Assembly: GCA_034668785.1 (NCBI GenBank)
Contig: JAXDOS010000145.1
Location: forward strand, 1 to 12,939
DNA from: CANKHA01 sp034668785
GTDB lineage: Bacteria; Pseudomonadota; Alphaproteobacteria; Rhizobiales; Xanthobacteraceae
Length of the DNA: 12,939 nucleotides
Direction of reading: 5' to 3'
A program made the translations under genes and the position numbers. Below the pieces are notes generated by a model. The model saw only the letters and a program-made list of their open reading frames with translations. It was not told the DNA's origin and did not search any database. Shown piece after piece: positions 1 through 7,002 of this stretch. The number at the start of each line of letters is the position of its first letter. The stretch's first letter is position 1.

Positions 1-756
1 CGGGCTTTGGGTCTGCGCTACCTGAGTATTCGTGCTGCTGTTCGGATCGGGATTCGTTAGCGGGCTGCTGGTTTCGGTGACTGCGACATTCTGCGAGGTC
101 TGCTCACCAGCGCCGCCGGTCTGACCGCCTTGGCTCTGCGTCTGCTGAGTGCTCCTGTCCGCGCTCTCCTTCGGAGTCGGCGCAACGGTAACCGCACCCT
201 GGCTGCCGATTGTTGCCGTGAAGCCGGCCGGAATGCTGACAGATTGGCCATCGGGCGTGCGCACGGTGATGGAGCAACCGCTGCAATCATTGCTCGCGGT
301 GGTCAGTTTGGTACCCGGATCGTAGGTAAAGCTGCCGGTGGCGCCGCGGATTCCGATCACCGCCGACGGAGTGTTGACGGTCGCGTTGCCGTCATGACTG
401 ATCTGGCCGCCGACAAAGCGCATCAAGCCTTTGCCTAGCGAAACCGACATCTTGCCGGTGTTGGTTTTGGGATCGAAGACATACTCATCGATCACCAGGT
501 CGCTGTTTGGGCCGATATTCATGCTGGTGCGGTCGATGAAGAGAAGCTGCAGCGATCCGCTGCCGCTCGTTTGAATCCGCTCCTTGTGAACGACCTCGGC
601 CCCCAACGTCAGTATGCGTCCCGACCCGGTAGACGCCGGATTGACCGCGGCGGTTTTTCCGATCGTCTGAGAGATGGCCATACTTGGCGCAAGCATGATG
701 CTGGCCGCCGCTACGCCCGCTCGGAGTCTCTGAGACGTGACGCGAATGACCGACAT
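1..756 (-). CDS. Exported FecR-domain protein (3' end beyond window)
   Basis: The frame is open from the ATG at 756 to the left edge, giving 252 codons without a stop; the C-terminus is missing. A signal peptide is visible (arginines near residues 5-12, hydrophobic stretch about 13-28, likely cleavage after AIS at 29) with no lipobox. Residues about 45-150 match the FecR beta-domain pattern, with the conserved run IDRTSMNIGPNSDLVIDEY at 74-92 and TPSAVIGIRGATG at 129-141. A Cys pair (C158, C161) follows. From about residue 198 the protein becomes a Gln/Ser/Thr-rich low-complexity tail. The start is supported by AGGAAGGA about 6 bases upstream. The gene lies 20 bases after the stop of the beta-barrel gene at 777, so the two are probably co-transcribed. 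FecR domains in general occur in envelope signalling proteins and surface structural proteins; without a sigma factor or TonB receptor nearby, a structural or secreted role is more likely than iron signalling. Domain call good, function unknown. Confidence 0.8.
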   Translation of the reverse strand, partial: MSVIRVTSQRLRAGVAAASIMLAPSMAISQTIGKTAAVNPASTGSGRILTLGAEVVHKERIQTSGSGSLQLLFIDRTSMNIGPNSDLVIDEYVFDPKTNTGKMSVSLGKGLMRFVGGQISHDGNATVNTPSAVIGIRGATGSFTYDPGTKLTTASNDCSGCSITVRTPDGQSVSIPAGFTATIGSQGAVTVAPTPKESADRSTQQTQSQGGQTGGAGEQTSQNVAVTETSSPLTNPDPNSSTNTQVAQTQSP

Positions 757-776
757 GGCAGTTCCTTCCTCTACCT

Positions 777-2150
777 TCAGAAGCGCACGGTCGGTCCAAA
801 GGAGACCGAGAAGTTGTCGAGGTCGAAGTTCGGCAGGCTGGATGACGTGCGGGTGTATTGCACTTGCGCACGGAAGCCGAGATTGGCGTAAAGCTGCGCG
901 TCCAACCCGGCTCCGACGTGCCACTCCTTATCCAGGCGGGCAACGATCGGATCGATCAGGATGTTGGGCCGCAAGTAAGTCGTGCGGCTGACTCCGGCGG
1001 ACGGCGTGAAGACGAACTGATGCGGCGTGTTCTGCCATGTCAGTGAAAACGGAATCGGAAATCCGAGGTCAGCCGACAACCGATCGTAGCTGTTGTAAGC
1101 GAAATCAAAGCTGTCGGTTCTGTTCCAATCGGCGGCGACACGAGCGCCCCAGGCTACCCCGCCAAAGAGCGCGCCTTCGCCTGCAATCGCAACCGTCTGC
1201 AATTTACTCGTCTGCTCGGCCGCGGTTGGATAGGTGACCGAGTTTCTGAATTTGCGGCTGCGGTATTCGTAGGAAGGTTCGACCCGCGCCGCGTTGCCGA
1301 CGTTGAAGCGCGTCGACACCCCGATACCGGGGCCGCTGAAATACGCAGCCTCCGCAAGGGCCGAGGCGGTGCCAATGCCGTAAACCTTCAAGGAGGTTCC
1401 GGGAAACGGTGACTGGGGAAGGGCAAAGCGGGGGCCGGCCTGTACTTCCAGCAGTCCTAGGTCGAATTGGGATAACCGCAGTTGCTTGGCGTAATAAGCG
1501 ACGAGACTCGCTTCAACCGCGTTGCCTCCGCCAAGGTCATAGGAATGATTGATACCGGCAAGAACGAATTGGTTCCAATCCGGCGCTTTACCGAACTGGC
1601 TGTTGAGCACCGCATCCTGACCCAAGGCTCTGACCAGTAAGCCCGCAGGCCCAGCATTCGCGTTGCTCTGGTAGCGCATCCCCGCATGCAGGAAGACGCC
1701 GAACCTGCTTGGCGACGTCTGATTGTTGATCGCAGCCAGAAACTCATTGACCTTGGTCTGCACTTCCGGCGGCGCGCCCGGCGTAGCCACGGCTTGCTCG
1801 AAATAGCTGCGCGCCATTTGGTAGCCGCCCATGCGGAAGTAGAGCACCCCAAGCTCCAGCTTCACGCGCGGCAGATTGGGATTGTAGAACAGCATCCGCT
1901 CGAGCGCGCCGATGGCTGCCTCATAATCGCCCAGCCGGGTCGCGACTTCGGCAAACTTGAAGGAAACGTCGAGGTTTCTCGGATCCGCGTACATGCGCTT
2001 GAACAGCGCTTGGTATTCCGGATCCGAAGCCGCGGTCGTGGCGGCGGATGTACCCTGAGCGTAGAATGGAATGCAGGCAGCCAGCAGCAGCCAAAGCGCC
2101 GCGACTCCGGCCACTATCGGGTTTACTATTTTGCCCACGGGATCGCCCAA
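777..2150 (-). CDS. TPR plus beta-barrel outer-membrane protein, SLAM/DUF560-like
   Basis: The 457-residue product has an N-terminal hydrophobic export segment (about residues 9-28), two or three TPR-like helical repeats (about 43-125, with the motifs GDYEAAIGALERMLFYNP and GGYQMARSYFEQAV), and then about 300 residues of alternating beta pattern ending in the outer-membrane signature VSFGPTVRF with a terminal Phe. The sequence MRYQSNANAGP at the barrel start (158-168) resembles the family of surface lipoprotein assembly modifiers (SLAM, DUF560), which move lipoproteins or soluble haemophores to the cell surface. The first possible start is TTG at 2150, directly against AGGGG; GTG at 2138, about 12 bases from that AGGGG, is equally plausible, and an in-frame TAG lies just upstream of both. 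The FecR-domain gene follows after 20 bases and is an obvious candidate partner, but neither gene has been shown to do this. Architecture is secure; the exact family and cargo are inferred. Confidence 0.78.
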   Translation of the reverse strand: MGDPVGKIVNPIVAGVAALWLLLAACIPFYAQGTSAATTAASDPEYQALFKRMYADPRNLDVSFKFAEVATRLGDYEAAIGALERMLFYNPNLPRVKLELGVLYFRMGGYQMARSYFEQAVATPGAPPEVQTKVNEFLAAINNQTSPSRFGVFLHAGMRYQSNANAGPAGLLVRALGQDAVLNSQFGKAPDWNQFVLAGINHSYDLGGGNAVEASLVAYYAKQLRLSQFDLGLLEVQAGPRFALPQSPFPGTSLKVYGIGTASALAEAAYFSGPGIGVSTRFNVGNAARVEPSYEYRSRKFRNSVTYPTAAEQTSKLQTVAIAGEGALFGGVAWGARVAADWNRTDSFDFAYNSYDRLSADLGFPIPFSLTWQNTPHQFVFTPSAGVSRTTYLRPNILIDPIVARLDKEWHVGAGLDAQLYANLGFRAQVQYTRTSSSLPNFDLDNFSVSFGPTVRF

Positions 2151-2216
2151 CCCCTAATTCTTCGGCATCTTGCCGATTCCACTAGCGATAGCAAGGTCCC
2201 AGCCCAATTGCCCTCT

Positions 2217-2245
2217 GACCGTGGCATTTCTGCCACCGTACGGTC
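2217..2245. other. Bulged 10-bp inverted repeat between two leftward genes
   Basis: The arms are GACCGTGGCA (2217-2226) and TGCCAC plus GGTC (2231-2236 and 2242-2245), with a 4-base loop and a 5-base bulge. The right side also forms the perfect palindrome ACCGTACGGT (2235-2244). It lies between the stop of the cyclic-nucleotide-binding gene and the start of the beta-barrel gene. No T-run follows on the minus strand, so it is not a typical intrinsic terminator; it could be an operator, an mRNA-processing hairpin or chance. Confidence 0.35.
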
Positions 2246-2261
2246 CTGGGCGCGTTGCTCG

Positions 2262-2966
2262 TTAACCAGGAACGGCTTGAGCCTGTGCCGCCAAGCGGCG
2301 TTCCAGGCGCGCCACATTCTGCAATAGCCGCTCGCTTGTCAGCCGCAGGAAATGAAAGCCGAATTCCGGATTTTCGAAATACAATTCCCGCACCTTATCG
2401 TAGGTGATGGTGAGAACGCTCCCGCCTTTGATGCATTCGACGGTCTGCGTGCGGCGGTTGCCCGGCGTGAGCAAACCCATCTCGCCGAAGAGGTGGCCGG
2501 GGCTAATTTCGATATTGAGTTCCTTGACGAGAAACTTGCCTTTCACGGTCAGGAACATTTCTTCGGCGGGATCGCCTTTGTGAAATAGAACATCGCCTTT
2601 GCGATATTTCCGCTTGGTCATGAACGGTTCCAGCCAATCCATCGACAGATCGCCTTCCGCCGCAGTGCGAACCTTCTTGATCAACTCGACCATCTCATAG
2701 AGCCGGTAGGAATTGAGCGGCAGCAGGAGGCCGTAGAGAAATATGCTGGGAACCGCCTGAGAGAAAATTCCGTAGAGCAGAAAAAAGAAGGCGCTGGCGA
2801 TGCCTGCGATCCTCAACGGAATGACAGTCTTCATCGACGTGGCAGCGACGTAAAACATCCCGCCAATAACGCCCATGGCATTTGCCAGGGTGATAAAGCT
2901 CTTCAGATTTTCCCAGGCCAGAAAGGAAGTCAGATATTCCTGCGTGAGATAGGAAGTCAGGTTCAT
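2262..2966 (-). CDS. Three-helix membrane protein with C-terminal cyclic-nucleotide-binding domain (Popeye-like layout)
   Basis: The 234-residue product starts at the ATG at 2966, with GGGGGA about 6 bases upstream; longer in-frame starts reach 3170 but would overlap the divergent promoter region. Three hydrophobic segments (about residues 24-42, 49-68, 72-90) are followed directly by a CNBD (about 111-212). The phosphate-binding cassette is intact: FGEMGLL at 160-166, then RRT at 171-173 and TV at 175-176, so cyclic-nucleotide binding is plausible. There is no helix-turn-helix after the CNBD, so it is not a CRP/FNR transcription factor, although automated annotation might name it so. Three helices followed by a cNMP-binding domain is the layout of animal Popeye (POPDC) proteins, which modulate potassium channels; here the divergent neighbour is a cNMP-gated potassium channel. 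Function is unknown; the membrane cNMP-sensor reading is inference. Confidence 0.82.
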   Translation of the reverse strand: MNLTSYLTQEYLTSFLAWENLKSFITLANAMGVIGGMFYVAATSMKTVIPLRIAGIASAFFFLLYGIFSQAVPSIFLYGLLLPLNSYRLYEMVELIKKVRTAAEGDLSMDWLEPFMTKRKYRKGDVLFHKGDPAEEMFLTVKGKFLVKELNIEISPGHLFGEMGLLTPGNRRTQTVECIKGGSVLTITYDKVRELYFENPEFGFHFLRLTSERLLQNVARLERRLAAQAQAVPG

Positions 2967-3028
2967 AGTTGTCCCCCGGACGCAGTGGCATGGGCGGCCG
3001 GCCGACACCGGCGTCACTCGCTTGTTCT

Positions 3029-3075
3029 CGCTGTATAATGGACTGGATTTTACGACAACATTGCCGCTGTATAAT
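3029..3075 (+). promoter_or_regulatory. Two identical TATAAT-containing boxes in a divergent intergenic region
   Basis: The 11-base sequence CGCTGTATAAT occurs at 3029-3039 and again at 3065-3075, with starts exactly 36 bases apart. Each contains a perfect -10 hexamer (3034-3039 and 3070-3075) pointing towards the potassium-channel gene. Neither has a good -35 hexamer; the best is TTTACG at 3049-3054, 15 bases before the second box. They may be tandem promoters that need an activator, or repeated binding sites. The region also has to contain the promoter for the leftward gene, which I could not place. Confidence 0.5.
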
Positions 3076-3142
3076 AGTAATCGAAAAAGCTTGAGGAACG
3101 CCGCGTGGGAGCGGCTAAGCTCTGCCGCCATAAAGCATCGGA

Positions 3143-4267
3143 ATGCATATGCCCCTGAGCGGCCCTGCAATCAGGCTTGCGCGACGTTTTGGATCTCATC
3201 GGCGCGTCTCATATCTGGTGCTGGCTGTCGCTCTCGTCGCCATGTCTGCGATGACGGTGCCGAGCTTCAAGGGCGGCATAGCGTGGTGGCTCGGGGCCGG
3301 CTTGTGGATTTGTTATGGCTTCTTTGCTTTCGAATGGGTCAGCCGGCTGTGGATCGCCGCCCGCGCCGGCAAGGCAAACAGCTATCTATTCTCTCCCCGG
3401 GGAATTGTGGACGCAGCCGGGATACTGCCGGTTCCGGTCGCGCTAGCGCTGGGATTGGCGGCCCCGACCGCCTGGCTGTTTGCCGCGCTATGGATATTGA
3501 AGCTCGCGCCCGACATTCCTGGCCTGCTTCAGCTTCGGCGTGTCCTCGCCATCGAGGCAAAGCCGCTGATGAGCGTGCTCTTCATTTTTCTGACGCTGTT
3601 GTTTCTGGCGGGAACAAGCATGTATGTGCTCGAACGCGACGGTCAGCCGGAAATATTCGGCAGCCTGCCCTCCGCGCTGTGGTGGGCAGTCGTGACGCTG
3701 ACGACAACAGGTTACGGCGACGCCGTACCGCAGACGCCGCTCGGACGGCTGATCGCCGGCTGGGTGATGATTTCCGGAGTGGGCGTATTTGGCCTCTGGA
3801 CCGGCATTCTTGCCACCGGATTCGCCGCCGAAAGCCGGCGGCATAACTTCATACAAACCTGGAATCTCGTCAGCGCCGTGCCCTTTTTCCGTTGCCTCGA
3901 TCCGGCGGGCATTACCGAGATCACGCATATGCTGCGGCGTTGGGAGATACCGGAAGCAACCACCGTCATCCGGCGCGGCAAAGTCGCGGATTGTATGTAT
4001 TTCATCGCTTCGGGAGAGGTTCAGATCGAACTGCCGAAGAAACATATCAAGTTGGCGGCGGGCGCATTTTTCGGCGAAATGGCATTGTTGGGAAACGCAA
4101 TCCGCTCCGCCAATGTGATGACAACGCTTCCGACCACACTGTTGGTTTTGGATCTTGCCGATTTCCGTACCCTTGCCGCGCACCATCCGAATCTGGCGGC
4201 AGCGGTTGAAGAGGAAGCGGCAAGGCGCGCACAAGAAAACCAAGCGCCGGCGCACGCCGGCGCTTAA
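3143..4267 (+). CDS. Cyclic-nucleotide-gated potassium channel, MlotiK1-like
   Basis: The 374-residue product closely follows Mesorhizobium MlotiK1 (about 355 residues), a tetrameric inner-membrane K+ channel opened by cAMP. Six hydrophobic segments are visible: S1 about 23-40, S2 46-65, S3 88-107, S4 110-125 with few basic residues (so not a strong voltage sensor), S5 141-163 and S6 202-228. The pore helix and filter read WWAVVTLTTTGYGD (180-193), with the canonical TTTGYGD. A short linker leads to a CNBD (about 250-355) with an intact phosphate-binding cassette, FFGEMALL at 309-316 and RSA at 321-323. The Arg corresponds to the one that contacts the cAMP phosphate in this family. The start at 3143 (ATG CAT ATG) competes with the in-frame ATG at 3149, which sits better behind GGAA. 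The Bug receptor gene begins 16 bases after the stop, suggesting one transcript. Identity is confident; its physiological role is not known. Confidence 0.93.
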   Translation: MHMPLSGPAIRLARRFGSHRRVSYLVLAVALVAMSAMTVPSFKGGIAWWLGAGLWICYGFFAFEWVSRLWIAARAGKANSYLFSPRGIVDAAGILPVPVALALGLAAPTAWLFAALWILKLAPDIPGLLQLRRVLAIEAKPLMSVLFIFLTLLFLAGTSMYVLERDGQPEIFGSLPSALWWAVVTLTTTGYGDAVPQTPLGRLIAGWVMISGVGVFGLWTGILATGFAAESRRHNFIQTWNLVSAVPFFRCLDPAGITEITHMLRRWEIPEATTVIRRGKVADCMYFIASGEVQIELPKKHIKLAAGAFFGEMALLGNAIRSANVMTTLPTTLLVLDLADFRTLAAHHPNLAAAVEEEAARRAQENQAPAHAGA

Positions 4268-4283
4268 CGGGAGGACGATAACA

Positions 4284-5285
4284 ATGAACCGGCGAGACAT
4301 CCTCAAAGGCGGCGTTGCGCTGCCACTGCTGTCGCAGGGGCCGCTTCAGGCGCTGGTCGCACCCGCGATCGCGCAGCCAAGCTGGCCTGCCCGCAATATC
4401 ACCATGATCGTGCCCTTTCCTCCCGGCGGACAGGCGGATCTTGCAGCACGTCCGATCTCATTGGCCCTGGAAAAGATTTTGGGCCGCTCGGTGATTGTCG
4501 ATAACCGCGCTGGCGGAGCCGGTGGCTCCATTGGAAATGCCTTTGTCGCGCGTGCTGCTCCGGACGGCTATACGCTGCTGCTCTCGCTGTCGTCTCTGGC
4601 CGTCCTGCCGGAAGCAGATCGATTGTTCGGACGCGAAGTTGCTTACGAAGTTTCGCAGTTCGCCCCGGTCGCCCGCATTCTCGCCGATCCGACGTTGCTC
4701 GCCGTGCAAGCCTCGGCACCCTGGAAAACGCTGCAGGATTTTATCGACGATGCGAAGAAGCGGCCGGGCGCTATCGCTTATGGTTCCTCTGGGCCTTACG
4801 GCACGCTGCATGTCGCCATGGAGATGTTCGCGGCGTCGGCGGGCATCAAGCTTCTGCACGTTCCGTTCCGCGGCGCCGGTCCGGCAGTAACGGCGCTGCT
4901 GTCGGATACCGTCCAGGCTTTGGCCTCAGCGCCTGGCGTGTTGAAGCCGCAGGTTGACGATGGCAAGCTGCGGGTGTTGGCCAACTGGGGAGCACAGCGC
5001 ATCGCCAGCTTCCCCGATCTGCCGACGTTCAAGGAACTCGGCTATTCGGACGTCGAGTTCTACATCTGGGCCGGTCTGTTTACGCCGCAAGGCATGCCCG
5101 ACCCGATCATGACACGCCTGCGCGACGCCGTGCGGCAGGCAATGCAGGATCCCGCGGTGACGAAGATCTTTGAGACTGCGGGCAGCCCGCCCGCCTATCT
5201 CGACGCGCCTGAATTCACGCGCTTTGTCGAGGCCGACAGCGCTCGCCTCATTGCCGCAGTCAAGAAGATCGGAAAGGTCGAGTAG
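4284..5285 (+). CDS. Periplasmic tricarboxylate-type substrate-binding protein (Bug/TctC family)
   Basis: The 333-residue product belongs to the Bug family, extracytoplasmic receptors of tripartite tricarboxylate transporters that bind small carboxylates and similar solutes. The signal sequence has twin arginines (RRDIL at 3-7), a hydrophobic stretch and a likely cleavage after APAIA at 30. Family motifs are present: MIVPFPPGGQADLAARP (41-57) for the first ligand loop and VDNRAGGAGGSIG (72-84) followed by ARAAPDGYTLLL (89-100). Length is normal for the family. The start at 4284 is fixed by GGGAGGA ending 8 bases upstream; a longer frame from 4155 would run inside the channel gene. No tctA or tctB permease genes are in the window, so it is an orphan receptor, as is common in this family. 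Its close spacing behind the potassium channel is unusual. The ligand cannot be read from the sequence. Confidence 0.93.
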   Translation: MNRRDILKGGVALPLLSQGPLQALVAPAIAQPSWPARNITMIVPFPPGGQADLAARPISLALEKILGRSVIVDNRAGGAGGSIGNAFVARAAPDGYTLLLSLSSLAVLPEADRLFGREVAYEVSQFAPVARILADPTLLAVQASAPWKTLQDFIDDAKKRPGAIAYGSSGPYGTLHVAMEMFAASAGIKLLHVPFRGAGPAVTALLSDTVQALASAPGVLKPQVDDGKLRVLANWGAQRIASFPDLPTFKELGYSDVEFYIWAGLFTPQGMPDPIMTRLRDAVRQAMQDPAVTKIFETAGSPPAYLDAPEFTRFVEADSARLIAAVKKIGKVE

Positions 5286-5319
5286 CAAGCTGGCAGGTAA
5301 ATGCTCAGCGCAGCGTTGC

Positions 5320-6306
5320 TCAAAACCATCTTTCCTGGACGCGGATGGTATCGCCGGGACGGATCGGGGTGGAAAGCGGCACGGTGGCTTTGCTGGTCTG
5401 GCCGCCGAAGTTGCGGCTGAGCGTGACCTTGCCGGTCTGCGCGCGCGGCGCAAAGCCCCCCGCGATGGCGACCGCGGTCTCCACCGTCATGTTGGCGACA
5501 TAGGCATATTGGCCAGGCGTTGCGACCTCGCCGAGGATGAAGAAAGGCCGGTAGGCCTCGATCTCCAGCGCCACATGCGGTTCACGGATATAGCCTTGCG
5601 CGAGCCGCTCGGAAATCGATTGCGACAGCTGGTCAGGGGTCAAGCCTCGCGCCGCCACCGGCCCGATCAGCGGCATGGTGATATGACCCGCGGCATCCAC
5701 CGCATAGGAATTGGTCAGCCCGTCCTGGCCGAACACGGTGATGCGCAGCCGGTCGCCGGAATCGAGCGTATAGGGCATCGGCAAGCTGACTGGCTGCTGC
5801 GCCGGAGCCTTCGCCAGCGCCTGATACCGCGGCTGATAAACCGGCCGCTGTGCTTGATAGCTGAGCGCAGGCGTTTGATAGCCTTGGCCCTGACACTGAT
5901 ACCCCGCCGGACATCCCGAGTTCTGATAGGCCGGCCGTTGTTGATAGACCGGAGCCTGCACCGCGGGCGCTTGGTACGTCGGCTGCTGATAGACGGGAGC
6001 CTGCATTGGCGGCTGATACGCCGGAGCTTGATACATCTGCGGCTGATAAACCTGCGGTCTCTGCTGCTGATAGATCGGAGCCTGATAGCCGGGAGTCTGC
6101 GCTGGAGCTTGATACGCTGGAGCCTGGTACGTCTGCGGCTGATAGACCTGCGCGGGGCCTTGCGGCTGATAGCCGGAAACCTGCGGCGCGGTTTGATACA
6201 TCGGCGCCGGACGCGTCGTCATGTACTGATATTGCGGCCCGCGCCGCGCGCAGCCGCTGACCGCGAGAACAGCCAGCAACACAATAAACAGACGGTTGGG
6301 ACGCAT
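5320..6306 (-). CDS. Wza-like polysaccharide export lipoprotein with Tyr-Gln/Pro-rich linker
   Basis: The 328-residue product starts MRPNRLF with a lipoprotein signal and lipobox VSGC, so Cys19 would be lipidated. Residues 26-162 are a low-complexity linker with 20 Tyr-Gln dipeptides in P/A/Q-rich surroundings, including a Cys pair (C132, C138). The C-terminal part is a polysaccharide biosynthesis/export domain (about 178-250, YTLDSGDRLRITVFGQDGL at 179-197, then IREPHVALEIEAYRP) and a beta-grasp SLBB-like part (FFILGEVATPGQY, 255-267, to the end). Such proteins form periplasmic or outer-membrane channel parts for exopolysaccharide export. The protein ends soon after one SLBB domain, so it is a short, rhizobial-type form rather than full Wza, and no polymerase, PCP kinase or glycosyltransferase gene is adjacent. 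It converges with the Bug gene, 34 bases between stops. The export class is confident; the role of the linker is unknown. Confidence 0.88.
   Translation of the reverse strand: MRPNRLFIVLLAVLAVSGCARRGPQYQYMTTRPAPMYQTAPQVSGYQPQGPAQVYQPQTYQAPAYQAPAQTPGYQAPIYQQQRPQVYQPQMYQAPAYQPPMQAPVYQQPTYQAPAVQAPVYQQRPAYQNSGCPAGYQCQGQGYQTPALSYQAQRPVYQPRYQALAKAPAQQPVSLPMPYTLDSGDRLRITVFGQDGLTNSYAVDAAGHITMPLIGPVAARGLTPDQLSQSISERLAQGYIREPHVALEIEAYRPFFILGEVATPGQYAYVANMTVETAVAIAGGFAPRAQTGKVTLSRNFGGQTSKATVPLSTPIRPGDTIRVQERWF
5821..6231 (-). repeat. Degenerate Tyr-Gln repeat tract inside the export lipoprotein gene
   Basis: About 137 codons encode repeats of the type YQAPAYQAP, VYQPQ and VYQQ, spaced mostly 5-9 residues apart, with 20 YQ dipeptides in total. 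On the plus strand it shows as recurring CTGATA and TTGATA words. Codons vary between units, which argues for an old, selected repeat rather than recent slippage. The tract also keeps the opposite strand open, producing a long spurious frame there. Confidence 0.85.
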
Positions 6307-6331
6307 CAGGCGAATCCGGGCACCGTAAAAG

Positions 6332-6361
6332 TTAAGCCCGATTAACGCTGTTTATGGTTAA
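6332..6361 (-). promoter_or_regulatory. Cluster of CtrA-like TTAA half sites upstream of the export gene
   Basis: Three TTAA words lie within 30 bases, 25-55 bases upstream of the export lipoprotein start: 6332-6335, 6342-6345 (6 bases apart, within the inverted pair GTTAA/TTAAC) and 6358-6361. The last, read on the minus strand, is TTAACCAT, a half site I recall for CtrA in rhizobia. The standard CtrA pair is TTAA-N7-TTAA, and here the spacing is 6, so this is only a candidate. Confidence 0.4.
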
Positions 6362-6435
6362 GAAAGACTGACCGGGGCCTCGATTTAAGCTATCCGCCCG
6401 CGGAAAATTCTTCAGATAGGGCCATCCTGCGTCGC

Positions 6436-6969
6436 CTAGCGCTTGGACTTCTGTTCGCTCGCTTCGGTCGGATGCTCCAACGGCTCCCCGATCCGGTCGG
6501 AAATCACCACAACGAGCATCGAAATCAGGAAGACGGCATGGATGCCGAGCAGCCAAGCCATTTTGCTGTTGTCGATTTGGGCGAGATTCATGAATCCCTT
6601 GAGCACCTGGATCGCAGAAATCGCGACGATGGAGGTCATGAGTTTTTGCTTCATGCCGTTGAAGTCGATCTTCGCCATCCAGATCGGCCGGGTACGCTGG
6701 CCGACGTCGATCCTCGACACGAAGTTTTCGTAGCCGGAGAAAATGACGATGAGCACCAGATTGGCGGCAAAGGTCAGATCGATAAGACCGAGAATGCCGA
6801 GGATGACTTCCGATTCGCCGCTATGGACGATCGCCGCAGCCAAGGACAAAAACTGCATGATGAAATTGACCAACAGCAGTGCGAGTCCAAGCGCCAGACC
6901 GACGTAAAACGGCGCCGCGAGCCAGCGGCTGTGAAAAATCAAATTTCCAAGAACGCGTTCGATCTGCAT
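6436..6969 (-). CDS. UPF0114 family (YqhA-like) inner-membrane protein
   Basis: The product has 177 residues with four hydrophobic segments (about 18-45, 54-78, 108-128, 138-158). The signature SGYENFVSRID (78-88), preceded by the LIDLTFAANLVLIVIF segment and followed by WMAKIDFNGMKQKL (97-110), identifies the UPF0114/TIGR00645 family, whose E. coli member YqhA has about 164 residues. The biochemical function is not established. I chose the ATG at 6969 because GAGGGG lies 5 bases upstream; the longer GTG start at 6981 would include that ribosome binding site in the coding region. The C-terminal tail is short and charged (SEQKSKR). It lies downstream of msrA in the same direction, with an 93-base gap that holds an inverted repeat, so co-transcription is possible but not certain. 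Confidence 0.9.
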   Translation of the reverse strand: MQIERVLGNLIFHSRWLAAPFYVGLALGLALLLVNFIMQFLSLAAAIVHSGESEVILGILGLIDLTFAANLVLIVIFSGYENFVSRIDVGQRTRPIWMAKIDFNGMKQKLMTSIVAISAIQVLKGFMNLAQIDNSKMAWLLGIHAVFLISMLVVVISDRIGEPLEHPTEASEQKSKR

Positions 6970-7002
6970 TACACCCCTCACCGCGCAATATGCGGCATGG
7001 CC

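Noticed and set aside
2262..2966. CRP/FNR transcription factor
   Set aside because: The cyclic-nucleotide-binding domain runs to the C-terminus with no helix-turn-helix behind it, and the N-terminus has three membrane helices.
2967..3170. N-terminal extension of the three-helix CNBD protein to 3170
   Set aside because: The additional 68 residues show no family-like sequence, and they cover the TATAAT boxes and the start of the divergent gene; the ATG at 2966 has a clear GGGGGA site.
5170..6345. 391-codon plus-strand frame opposite the export lipoprotein
   Set aside because: It is kept open by the Tyr-Gln repeat on the other strand; the product is a meaningless Arg/Leu/Ile-rich repeat and starts inside the Bug receptor gene.
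6974..6982. CCCCTCACC before the YqhA-like gene as a fourth repeat copy
   Set aside because: Only nine bases match the end motif of the palindromic repeats and no stem accompanies it; it is more simply the ribosome binding site of the gene.
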